Shown here in pieces: positions 24,149 through 34,631 of a stretch of 35,817 bases of DNA. Each line of letters starts with the position of its first letter. Positions within the stretch are counted from its first letter, which is position 1. The DNA lies in NCBI GenBank assembly GCA_048213135.1, contig PS015369.1:1-35817 (forward strand). The letters run 5' to 3'. The translations under genes and the position numbers were made by a program. Under the pieces are notes generated by a model that did no database searches, was not told the origin of the DNA, and worked only from the letters and a program-made list of their open reading frames with translations. The DNA is from Reclinomonas americana ATCC 50394. Its lineage: Eukaryota; Jakobida; Jakobea; Jakobida.

Positions 24149-25682
24149 ATGAGTGAGGAGGCTGTGCCTGTGCCACGTGTTGTGGCGGTTAAGGGACCGT
24201 TAGAGTTCCCTGTGCGTGAGGACGATGGGTTGGTGTATGAGACGTATCGAGGAGAGGAGGAGGACTTGCCGGCGATCAAGGCACTGATGGAGCCGAACTT
24301 GTCAGAGCCGTACTCAGTGAGTGAGAGAGAGAGAGAGAGACACGCACTGTAAAAGCAGGTCTGACTCTCATTCTGTGCTGCCCTAGGTGTTCACGTACAG
24401 GTTCTTCTTGAATCAGTGGGCCAACTTGGCATTCATTGTTGCGCGCCTCAGTCTCAGTGTGCGTGAGAGTTGCTGGTTTTTTTTGTTGATGGTGAGGTAC
24501 TAGGTGCGTGACTCGACGTTGGGCATGGAGCCGGTGGGAGCGATTGTGTGCAAGTTGGATTACAAGCGGGATCGACTGCGCGGGTACATTGCCATGTTGG
24601 CGGTCAAGGCGAGTTCTTCTTCTTCTTCTTCTTCTGTTGTTGGTGTTGTTGAGCAGCTGCATTGGGAGATAGGAATGGATCCTCTGCTCTTCCGTGTCTG
24701 CTGTCTGAGGAGGCATGGAGCAGAGGACTTGCGTCACATCTGCTTCTCGATCGGTCATGTTGTCTTGTGGCTCTCTGTTCCCCCTCCTGTTCCATCTTTT
24801 TGATGCTGCACCCGTCTTGTTGGTCCTCGGTCTTTCCTCTCTTCTCTGAGCAGGCACAGAGCAGAGGACTCGCATCGCACAAGCTTCCCGATCATACATG
24901 TTGTCACTCGGCACCCAGTTTCTCGCTGTTTAGCCTCCTGTGCCTTGGGTTGCCCCTGTACCCATGCATCTTCAATCCCTCGTGTGTCGTCTCTTCTCTG
25001 AGCAGGCACAGAGCTGAGGAGTTGAGTCACAAAAGCTTCTCGATCTTGCATGTTGTCTTGTGGCTCTCTGTTCTCTCGCCTTCTCTCCTTTCTGCGTCGT
25101 TCTTGCTACTTCAATCATCTATGTGGTCCTCGGTCTTTCCTCTCGTCTCTGAGCAGGCACAGAACTGAGGACTTACGTCACAAATGCTTCCCCATCTTGC
25201 ATGTTGTCATTCGGCCTCGGTTCGCCCTCCTCCTCTGCCTCCGTCTCCTGTACCGTCCTGTTGTGCTGCACCCATCCCTCCTTGGTCCTCGGCCCTGCCT
25301 CCTGTTACCTCTGGGCATTAGCAGAGCAGGAGAATCAGCAGCTGTCCCTCCCTCTGCCCTCTTCTTTCTGCACCTTCTGTTTCCTCTGCCCCTTCTCCCT
25401 CTTACCTCCCTTCTCCTTCCCCCCTCCTCCGTCCACCCTTCCCCCCTTCTCCTCCCCTCGCAGGACTCGCACCGAAAACGCGGCATCGGCACCGCGCTGG
25501 CCAAGCGCGCCATCGGTCGCATGGTGCAGAACGGTGCCGACGAGGTGGTATTGGAGACCGAGGTCGGCAATCGCGGCGCACTCGCCCTCTACGACGCACT
25601 CGGCTTTGTGCGACACAAGCGCCTCAGCAAGTACTACTTGTCGGGCACCGACGCCTTCCGCCTAAAGCTGTGGTTCACGTGA
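24149..25682 (+). CDS. NAA30: N-alpha-acetyltransferase 30, NatC catalytic subunit
   Basis: Four exons (24149-24316, 24387-24458, 24504-24608, 25464-25682) join in phase to 187 residues of GNAT fold. Landmarks match NAA30: LSEPYSVFTYRFF (residues 51-63), VGAIVCKLDYKRDRLRGYIA, MLAVKDSHRKRGIGTALAKRA with the acetyl-CoA loop R-x-x-G-x-G at 119-124, DEVVLETEVGN, ALALYDALGF, and the C-terminal KRLSKYYLSGTDAFRLKLW. NatC acetylates protein N-termini such as Met-Leu/Ile/Phe co-translationally, with NAA35 and NAA38. The N-terminal extension before the GNAT core is short (~30 residues) compared with animals. Intron 3 (24609-25463) has a GC donor (GTCAAG|GCGAGT). Keeping Lys there preserves the spacing seen in relatives, which supports the GC site over the nearby GTCAAG. 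Confidence 0.93.
24704..25215. repeat. Degenerate tandem repeat, four units of 141-152 bp, in NAA30 intron 3
   Basis: TCTGAGCAGGCACAGAGCAG-like sequence recurs at 24704, 24845, 24997 and 25148. Each is followed by AGGACTT..GTCACA..GCTTC.CGATC..CATGTTGTC and a C/T-rich spacer with TTGGTCCTCGGTC. A fragment (AGCAGAGCAGGAGAA) near 25320 may be a fifth copy. No coding potential is apparent. Confidence 0.85.
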
Positions 25683-25845
25683 TTGTCTCAAAAAAACGTC
25701 ACAGCCCGCGAAATGAAACGATGCGTGGCTTTTATATGCAACGTGTAACCTTGTCTGCTGCATCACACGCTCCTGCTGCTGGTGGAGTGGTGCGAAGTCT
25801 GTCCGGTATGACCAATCACTCGCCGTTTACCACTCCGTCAATAGT

Positions 25846-27180
25846 ATGTCTGGGGAGAGTCCGTCTCCGCCCACCTCACCCGCCCATGCAGCCATTCGTC
25901 GCAAAGCGGCTCTGCGCCAGGTCATCATGGAGACCATGAACACAGAGTTCGTCTTTCTCTCCTCTCTTCTCCCCCCTCTGACCAGCAAGTAACGTCTTGT
26001 TTGTTTTTGTGTGCACACAGGCCACACTATCGCGATGAGGACTCTCTGCCACTGGTGGTGGAGTTTCTGCGACAGAACTCGTTCTTTGAGCGGTTCGACG
26101 ACGAGGCGATGTGGGGATTGGCACGTGAGTCGATCTTGCGCACAGTGGAGGGTGGTGCGACAGGTGAGTCAGTCAGTCAGTCATTAACGACCTGCCTTCC
26201 TGGTGTGTAAGTCGTTCTTTGGGCGCGCGCAGTCATGTCAACGATCGGCGAGTCCGACTTCCTCTACGTGATCATGCGAGGCGCAGTGTGCGTGCAGACC
26301 AAGGACAATCGCGGTTTCGATCGTGTGCTGTCGCTGCTGGAGCAGGGCGACTCGTTTGGCGATGTGACGAGCTTGAGGACGTTGCCTCCGTTGCGTATAC
26401 CTCTCTGCTCTTCTCCGCCTGACTCACTCGCGGGAGGCAACTGATCGCGACAACAGCAACTGCCACGTGATTCCGGTGCAAGAGACCGACTTGGTGCTGC
26501 TGGGTCGGCACACGGTGCAGCGGTATGTCACGGCGGTCCTTGAGGAGGAGACGGAGCGGCGAGCCGAGTTCCTGCGGCGGTTGGTGGTGCCGGTGTTGCG
26601 GACGTGCCCGGTGGATACGGTGTACCAGGTGGCGCGGGCGATGCATTCGCGATATGTGCGAGCCAACAAGGGTGCGTGCGCAGCCTTGTCCATCCTTTGC
26701 TCCTTTATTCCACCAGCACTCATCGCCTTCCCCCCCGCGGTTGCAGTGCTGGTGCACCAGGGCGAAGAGGGCGATGTGCTCTTCTTCATAGTCTCCGGCG
26801 AGTGTCGCGTGATCATGGAGGTCGATATCCCGTCACGACCCGGCGTGCTGGAGGGTCCCGACGATCGGCCCACCAACAAGCACTTTTTGGAGACGGCGTC
26901 GCTGGTGGCGGGCGAGTATTTTGGCGAGTTGTCGGTGCTGCGGCAGGTGCCACGGGCGGCGACGGTGGTCACCAACACGCCCGTGCGCCTGTATTGCTTG
27001 GCGCGTGTGGATTTCTTCAACTTGCTTCGCGACAGCGTCGTCGAGGACTTCAATCGGTACGCGGAGACGTACCCCACGCGTCAGCAGATCATCGATGCGT
27101 ACTTGGAGATTCAGAGTTGGAACGAGAAGAAGCGCAGTGTGGTGCTCGGTGCGCTGGAGAAGCTCGTGCATGAGAGATGA
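25846..27180 (+). CDS. Protein with two cyclic-nucleotide-binding domains
   Basis: Five exons (25846-25946, 26021-26163, 26233-26389, 26457-26671, 26747-27180) join in phase to 349 residues. Domain 1 (about 50-160: FLRQNSFFERF, FLYVIMRGAVCV, GDSFGDVTSLRTLPPNC) has a degenerate phosphate-binding cassette, with Asp for Glu and no Arg-Ala. Domain 2 (about 170-320: VLVHQGEEGDVLFFIVSGE) has an intact cassette, FGELSVLRQVPRAATV at 264-279, with Glu266 and Arg275. This predicts one working cAMP or cGMP site. No kinase, channel or PKA inhibitor/docking segment is visible. It could be a PKA regulatory-subunit relative or a flagellar CNBD protein. The donor at 26390 is GTTGCGT. A TTTATATG lies ~110 bp upstream of the ATG. 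Confidence 0.85.
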
Positions 27181-27365
27181 GTAAAAAACAAGCTCGTCAC
27201 GCCATCTGGCAAAAAGAGAGGAGTGCGGCAGCGCCGGGGTCAATTTGGAAGTTCGATGAAGGCGCTTGCCATGTGCCTCTCTCGGCCAAGAAAGAGTGTT
27301 GCCGGAGAGTCTATTTCTGTCCATTTCCGATCGATTACGACGACTTGTGGGTCAACAGTATTTTT

Positions 27366-30300
27366 TCATTGTGGTGGCGGCGACGGTGGATCGGTGTGCG
27401 CCACCTCGTCGCACAGCAGGAATAGCACCTTGGACCGCGATATTCTCCAGTGGTCCAGCTCGAGCAGCTCACCCGTCAACGCCTTCACGTCGGCGGCACG
27501 TCCGAGTTGCTCGACGAAAATGTCGTACTCGATGTCGTCGATGCGGTTGGAGAGCTGGAAGCAGCGTTCGATGAAGCGCTCGATGTTGAAGACGAGCGGC
27601 GTCGTCAAGTTGTGCCAGTCGGGAGCCAGGCGGATGGGAATCAGCGGCACGCCGTGCATGCGGGTCACGATTACCGAGACGCGCGCCAACGAAACGTACC
27701 CGGTCGACAACTGTGCCCCCGGTTTTCTTTCTCAGCACACAAGCACATGAAGCACACTGACGTAGTACCACTCACGGAACGCACCTCTTCGCCATTGCCG
27801 ACCGCATCGTAGCCGAGACCGACTTGAATATCGTCCATCAGGGCCATGCACAGCAAAAAGGCGCTCAGTGGCCGAATGCCCCACGTGCCGGACAGCAGGC
27901 GAGCAAAGGTCTCCACGCGCAGGTCTTGCGAACGGTAGCGCTCCACCGTGGCAACAATCGTACGCGAGTATTGACCCACCAGGTGGCTGTCGCCATACCG
28001 TTGCTGCAAAACGCATGTTATGGAGTGCATACACAAACTAACTCGCACACCCCCAATCGCCCACACCTTTAGGTTCTCCAACATAAACTCGCCCATGGTG
28101 GACCGATTGATAACATCGCGATCGGCCACCCGGTCGTGGTACATCTTGAAGTGATACGTCTCCTTGACGAAACGCAGTAGCCACTTTTTCGAACGCGCCT
28201 GCGCAGCCTCGATGCCCTCGTTGGAGTACTTGAACGACTCGCGAGGACCCACCAGGGCACGCGACATGCGGCGTCCTCCTCCCGCATTCAACAGCATGGT
28301 GCCGTAGTTTGCATCGTTGCCGTCCGGTCCGCCAATCAAATCGCCGACGCCTACACCCACGGCCATGAAATGCGCCTGCGAGGCAGGCATCGCGTCACCC
28401 AACGCGTGCATGCCGGTGGTGATTGTCGGTGCTCCACTCGCAGAGGCCATGATGGGCGCCGCCGCCGCCGCGGTGGAAAAGGCCGCCGTCGCGACGGCAT
28501 TGGCCGTGGAGTCGGTGCTGGGAACCTTGGCCAGCGGTGATATGCGTCCGCCCGACAGCAGCAGCTGCGGCTTGCTGGCCAGGCTCGTGGTGCTGCTGTG
28601 ATGTCTGTCGATGGGCACCAGGAACGACGGCAGTGACGGAGCGTGACCTGCGGCGAAGTTGGTGAGAAGCCACGGGAAAATGGTAAGCTCTCTCACTGCT
28701 GTGCTCACCTAATCTGTTGGGAGACACGTCGCGATTCGCTGAGTGTTGCGACTGCTGCTGCTGCTGCTGTTGAGCTCCTGGCGAGCGCAGCATGTGGGAT
28801 TCCGACGCCTGGCCCGTGAACACCAGGCCGGCTGGACGAGTTGTTATCTCCGGCAGGCGCACCTGACTAACGTTGGGCATGGAGGTGCTGTTGCCGCCCA
28901 GCGAATAGCTCGTGCGCAGAATGTCGGCCAGGGAGACACTGCGCACTTCCAGTGGTCGCAAACTGTTGTCGGCGGCCACTCGATCGCGCATCGCACTCGA
29001 GTTGACAATCGTCTGCAACAAGTGGAGTGAGTCGATAACTCTTTGCGGGAAGTGCGACCCTTCACACTCCACTCACCAGCGGCGACGGATGCGGCATAAA
29101 AGCGCCCCTCATGTCCACCGAGCTGGCAGCCGACTGCAGACTGCGCCGATCATCGGGGATCTCCGACAACAGTCCATCACTGTACAAGCGAGTCAGCAAA
29201 GCAACGNNNNNNNNNNNNNNNNNNNNCAATACCACCGCCGAGACCGTCGACCAGTAGTGGAGCGCCCGTGGCAAACGCAGCCACCGCACCGGAGAGATAC
29301 ATGTTTGGAGGTGGCTGTGGCTTTTGCGGCGGTGATTTGGGCGGCCGCTGGTACAAATGGGACGACGTGGACTCTCGTCCACCAATACCACCATCGCCGC
29401 CGCCGCCACCACCACCACCACCACCACCAGCGGCAGCGGCGGCGGCGATTCCGCGTGAGCGTGCCGCCTCGACCGCCTGTTTGGCCTCGGCTGTGGCTGC
29501 TGCGGCCGCGGACATGGCTGCTGCCGCGGCAGCAGTGGCCTCGGCGGCAGCCAGACGTGCGGCCTCGGTTGTGGTGCTCGCAGCCGCCAGCTGCTGTCGA
29601 AGCGAGTCCACCTCCTCCGACAACTGACCAAAGAGAGAAAGAGAGTGAGGGAGTGAGCAAAGGAGATGAGGAGACGTACACGACACACCTGCTTGGCTCG
29701 TCCCCGCTCACGCTCCGCGTCGTTCTCCAGCGTCAACACCACACTCTTCAGCTGCTCGGCGGTCTTCATGTAGCGCGCCTCCATGCCACTGGTGTCGGCC
29801 GAGTGCTGCCGGAACGAGTCCTGGGTGGGTAGCATGCGCAACGCAGAGGCGACCTCGCCATCTGAATCCATCGAGGCCGACGGCGGCGACTGGGTGCGCT
29901 GACGCCGTTGTTGCTGCTGCTGCGCACCAAACGATGCAGTGCTCGCACCATCGGGCGTGGAGGCGGCACGACCGACCGCACGCAGAGCCATCTCCATGGA
30001 CTGCAGACGATCCTCAAAGAACCGCTCCATTTCGTCCATGGCGCGACTGTGCAACGCCTGCAGGTTGTGCAGCGCCTGCGAGCCAACCACCGCCGCCGAC
30101 ATGTTCGACTTGTCCGCACTGTCCAGCTCCAACGAGCGACCGTCCACCACCGACGAGACCGACGACGGCGTTGTGCCCGAGTGCTCCACCACCGACGATG
30201 GCGAGCCTTCATCGCTGCTGCCACCACCACCACCACCACTTCGACTGGCAGTGCTGCTGTGCGAAGGAACATGGACATGCAAGCCGGCTGCAGCGGCCGC

Positions 30301-33300
30301 CGCCTTCTTACCACGCTGCTTCTTGCGCGGTCGAGCACCTGAAGCGAGCGACTGCACATGCACCTCGTCGTCGTCGTCATCACCGTCATCGCCCACAGCG
30401 TGATCGCCGTCATGCTCGCCTCTTCCGCTCGCGTCCGCAAGACTGTCAGTCGACGAGACGCGCACCAGTGTAGCCACAGCGGCCTCGGCTACGTGTGACG
30501 ACTCGGGCTTTTCGACAGGTGGCGGCGGTGGTGTCGTCTTGCTGGCGACTGGTGGTTTGCTCGGAGGCTGTCGAGTTGCGGCTGCTGGTTTCTCTGCCTC
30601 TGCTTCCGCCTTGCTGGCCTCCACAGTGTCACTCTGCCCACCATCGCTCGGTGCCGTGGCGCCACCGACGAGATCAGTGGCGGCGGGACTGCGTTGGCGG
30701 GACGGGCGACGGCCGCCCGACTTGCCGGACCGGCCACCACCGCCGCCGCTTGCCGCCGTCGCTGTCGCTGCTGCTGCTGCCGCCGCCTTGGCTTCTGCTA
30801 GTTGCCGCTGCAGGCTCTCCACCTCGCTCTCCAGCGTGCTCACACGGCGCTGCAGTTGCACCTTTTCTTCCTTCTCCCCTCGGTTTTCGGTGCTGGCACG
30901 CAGCGGAATCGCGGCCACAATCGTTGTCTCGCCACCCTCGTCGCTCTGCTCATCGTCGCCAGACTCGCCGGCCGAAACTGTGGATGATGTCGGCGACACT
31001 GCGCATAGAGAGATGAGAAAAAACACGCACAAAACCGGTAACATTGACAACAGAACTTGACATTCGTGAGTCGCTTCTCCGATGGCCGTGACCTCGGCGA
31101 GCCGAGTCGACGTCGCTGTGGGAGCCGTCCAACTCACTGCCTTGGCCTTTGCGAGTGCGGCCGATGATTCGCTTCACCGCAGCTGACTCGTCGCCGTCGC
31201 GCAAGTACGAGTCACGGGTTTGGATTGATCTGGTTTTTGCTCGGTTTTCAGCAAGTGATTTCACAGCAGCAGACCATGGCAACCACCGCACCTCTCGTAG
31301 TAGTTGACAATCTCGGTCTGTGAGTTGCCGTCGGCGGACGTAACTGCGCGCAAACATCGAAAAATGGTTGAGAAGGAGTCATGCCACCCACACTCTCCCC
31401 AACAACGCACAGGTGGCCTGCACTTCAGCAGCACACAGCAGTGGACGCGGTAGCATAGAGCGCTTGATTACGGGCAGCATTCTGAACAGCTGGATGTTGA
31501 TGTCTTCCAGGATCAGCGAGGCGTCGAAGCGGCCGTCGGACTGCCAGCAAAGAAACGACAAGAGTGTGAGTTGAATTGAAGGAGTCATGCACTCGCCCCA
31601 GCACCACGCAACAGCCACCACGAATCCCTGGCGTGTGAAGCGTTCCATGCTGGCGGTGGATCCCGGCGCAAAGTGTTCACGCAGCTCCAGCAGCGCCGAT
31701 TCCACGTCCTGTGCACCAACAACCGCCGAGATCAGGAATCAACATTCTCGACTGGCATGTTTCTCACAGGACGAAACGTAGATCATGCCGACAGTCTCCA
31801 CCAGCACAGGCTTCAGCTCCGTATAATCCACCAGCCGACGACGGCGTTGGCGTCCACCAGCTCGACGAGTCCGCGAGGCAATCTGTCTGTCGATTGTCTC
31901 CTGATCTTCCTCATCCTCCGAGTCGGTGGACAACTGGCCCAAATCGTCCTCACCACCTGCTGTTGGGCTGCTCATAAAGTCCAGGTGGCCCTCGAACATC
32001 TGCAGTCGATGCCGCAGCTCGTAGATCTGTGCATCGCGCTTCTCAATCTCCTCTCGTTGCGTGCCGATTTCGGTGTCTGGCGCGACGAGAGTGTGAGCAG
32101 CAAGTGTGCGATGACTGCAACGGAAAAACACACACGCAACGAAGTTTCGCCATCTCCTCGTGGAACTGATCCCAGTCGGTCTTCAGCTTGCCTGCCAACT
32201 CCTCAATCCTGTCGTGCAGCTGCTTGTTGTTCCTCAGCAGTACCCTGCACGCGAGTGAAGCCGAAAAGTTAGGAACCTCCACACCTGTTCATGCTTCGCT
32301 GCTTCCACCAACCAGTGACGAGCGTTTTCACCCTGCAGCCTCTCCTCCAGCTGCTTGATGGTGTCCTCCAGCGCTCCGGTCTTCTGCAGCTGCTCCTGCA
32401 ACGCTTGCTCACGCCTCCGTACCTCGATGGTGAACACCTGTCGCAGCTGCTCGAACGCGGTGGTCACACGCGTCCACATGCTCAACAAATTGCGGCGGCA
32501 GATATCCAACAGCACGCCACGCTCCATCATGTGCGTGCCCACCTGTGTTGTCATGCATCAGACGCAGCCTCGACACTTCGACACTGTGTGCGAGACTTGC
32601 AGTCGTTCACGCACCTGTCGCACGAGCTCCACCATGACCGTATTCCACACACTCAGCTCTCGCCGCAGGAAGCGATCAAACGTGTCGCTTGCGTGCTCGT
32701 CGCTGTCGCTCGAGTCCACCAGCCCGTGGTGTGCGCCGTCGAGCCGGTTCACAGAGCGCTGCTGCTCCGACAGCATCTCATCGAGGGTGCGGGCCAGCAG
32801 CAACACCTCGACACGCCCCGTCGGCTGTTCCGACGGGAAAATGCGTTTCTTCCACAGCTTCATGTGCTCGTCGAACACGGACTGCACCAGTGTGAGATCG
32901 GGAGGGACGGAGGGCGCACAGAGACAGACAGAGGCATCTTGCGCTCACCGCCTTGTCGCCGGAGCCGTGCACACCCTGCGACAGTGGCGCCGTCGAGTAC
33001 ACGTGAAACTCGACGGGAATCACCGAGTCCGGCATGTGGACGTGACTGGCGGTGATCTCGCGCATGGTGCGCGACTCGTAGTTGCTGCCAAAGAACTGCG
33101 TCAACACGTCCCGGTAGTTGATGAACTCGGAGTCGGGTCGCACGGTCGGTTGCTGCGCGACGAGTGAGTTGGTGGAGAGGTCAGCAGTCGAGCAAGCGCG
33201 CGCAACTCCCGTGTCTAGCAAGTGCGACACATCGCTCAGTGCCGACTCCAGGCGCACTAGATCGGCGTCGGACATGTACGACGTCAGCGCTTCCCTGGCC

Positions 33301-33887
33301 ACTGCGGCGGGATTGGGTGGCGGCAAGGTGAACTGCAATACGGATGGTGGTGGAGTGGAGGGCGGTGTGGGGCGTGCGGAGGGAGCGAGTGGCGTGGTGC
33401 TGGCCGCCACTGGATCCGCAGAACGCGGTCGATGTGCCGATGACACGCGACTGTTGCCCGCCGATGACGAGGACAACAGCTGCTGTTGTGCCGATGAGGA
33501 GTCCGACATCTCGCGTGGTGTCCGTTTCAGCGGCGGCAGCACGTCTCCACCACTGCCGGGCGTGACGACAACACTCCCACGGGACGCCAGCGACAGGCGT
33601 GTCACCGCCGCCGCCGCCGCCGCACCTCCATTGTTGGCAGAGGTGGCGGAAGTCGGTCGTGACAAGCGCACCGCTCGCACCGCACTGCCGCGGGCACTCT
33701 GCACCATCGGCGACGCACTGCTGGCATCGTCACGCACCGCGCCACCGTTGTCCCCCGTCCCCTCTACAAGACGCATCACTTCTGCGCGTGCACTGGCCGC
33801 GGCAATCGCCTCCAGTGCGCCCGCCTCCTCGCCCTCCTCCGCGACCTCATCATCATCGTCGGCCGACTCGAGCAAACTCGAAAAGAA
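27366..33887 (-). CDS. AXDND1: Very large AXDND1-like coiled-coil protein (axonemal dynein light-chain domain), 5' end in gap
   Basis: Exons join in phase: 33887-32949, 32881-32615, 32542-32283, 32244-32141, 32076-31778, 31708-31622, 31540-31411, 31343-31292, 31229-31138, 30998-29689, 29623-29077 (with a 20-N gap), 29012-28709, 28647-28067, 28003-27785, 27710-27366. More than 1800 residues are visible. The second and third exons resemble the Ax_dynein_light domain: GRVEVLLLARTLDEML, then VMVELVRQVGTHMMERGVLL, then a long coiled coil (REQALQEQLQKTGALEDTI). The middle is Ser/Ala/Gly-rich with acidic and polyproline segments and further coiled coil. The C-terminal ~330 residues include a conserved-looking helical part (HLVGQYSRTIVATVERYRS, FARLLSGTWGIRPLSAFL) that I do not recognise. 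AXDND1-type proteins are tied to cilia and sperm flagella. The upstream boundary at 33887 is an inferred acceptor, and earlier exons may lie in the 33964-34631 gap. Confidence 0.6.
29207..29226. other. 20-N placeholder gap inside a coding exon
   Basis: The gap interrupts the AXDND1-like exon 29623-29077. Taking 20 bases literally puts the two sides in different frames, while both sides are individually open and protein-like, so the N count is a placeholder and not evidence of a frameshift. Confidence 0.85.
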
Positions 33888-33963
33888 CTGTCGATGTGAG
33901 GTGGCGGCACTGTGCCATTGCGCGCAGAGTGAGAGGCTATAGTTACAAGAATGGCGAGAGACT

Positions 33964-34631
33964 NNNNNNNNNNNNNNNNNNNNNNNNNNNNNNNNNNNNN
34001 NNNNNNNNNNNNNNNNNNNNNNNNNNNNNNNNNNNNNNNNNNNNNNNNNNNNNNNNNNNNNNNNNNNNNNNNNNNNNNNNNNNNNNNNNNNNNNNNNNNN
34101 NNNNNNNNNNNNNNNNNNNNNNNNNNNNNNNNNNNNNNNNNNNNNNNNNNNNNNNNNNNNNNNNNNNNNNNNNNNNNNNNNNNNNNNNNNNNNNNNNNNN
34201 NNNNNNNNNNNNNNNNNNNNNNNNNNNNNNNNNNNNNNNNNNNNNNNNNNNNNNNNNNNNNNNNNNNNNNNNNNNNNNNNNNNNNNNNNNNNNNNNNNNN
34301 NNNNNNNNNNNNNNNNNNNNNNNNNNNNNNNNNNNNNNNNNNNNNNNNNNNNNNNNNNNNNNNNNNNNNNNNNNNNNNNNNNNNNNNNNNNNNNNNNNNN
34401 NNNNNNNNNNNNNNNNNNNNNNNNNNNNNNNNNNNNNNNNNNNNNNNNNNNNNNNNNNNNNNNNNNNNNNNNNNNNNNNNNNNNNNNNNNNNNNNNNNNN
34501 NNNNNNNNNNNNNNNNNNNNNNNNNNNNNNNNNNNNNNNNNNNNNNNNNNNNNNNNNNNNNNNNNNNNNNNNNNNNNNNNNNNNNNNNNNNNNNNNNNNN
34601 NNNNNNNNNNNNNNNNNNNNNNNNNNNNNNN
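33964..34631. other. Assembly gap (668 N) covering a divergent gene pair's 5' ends
   Basis: Minus-strand coding sequence leaves the gap on its left and plus-strand coding sequence leaves it on its right. The start codons and the shared promoter of the AXDND1-like gene and the right-end gene are therefore hidden here. Confidence 0.9.

Noticed and set aside
27178-27189. AGTAAA right after the cNMP-protein stop as a poly(A) signal
   Set aside because: It overlaps the stop codon region, and no comparable motif follows the other genes.
29207-29226. Apparent frameshift in the AXDND1-like exon
   Set aside because: The frame change coincides exactly with a 20-N placeholder whose true length is unknown.
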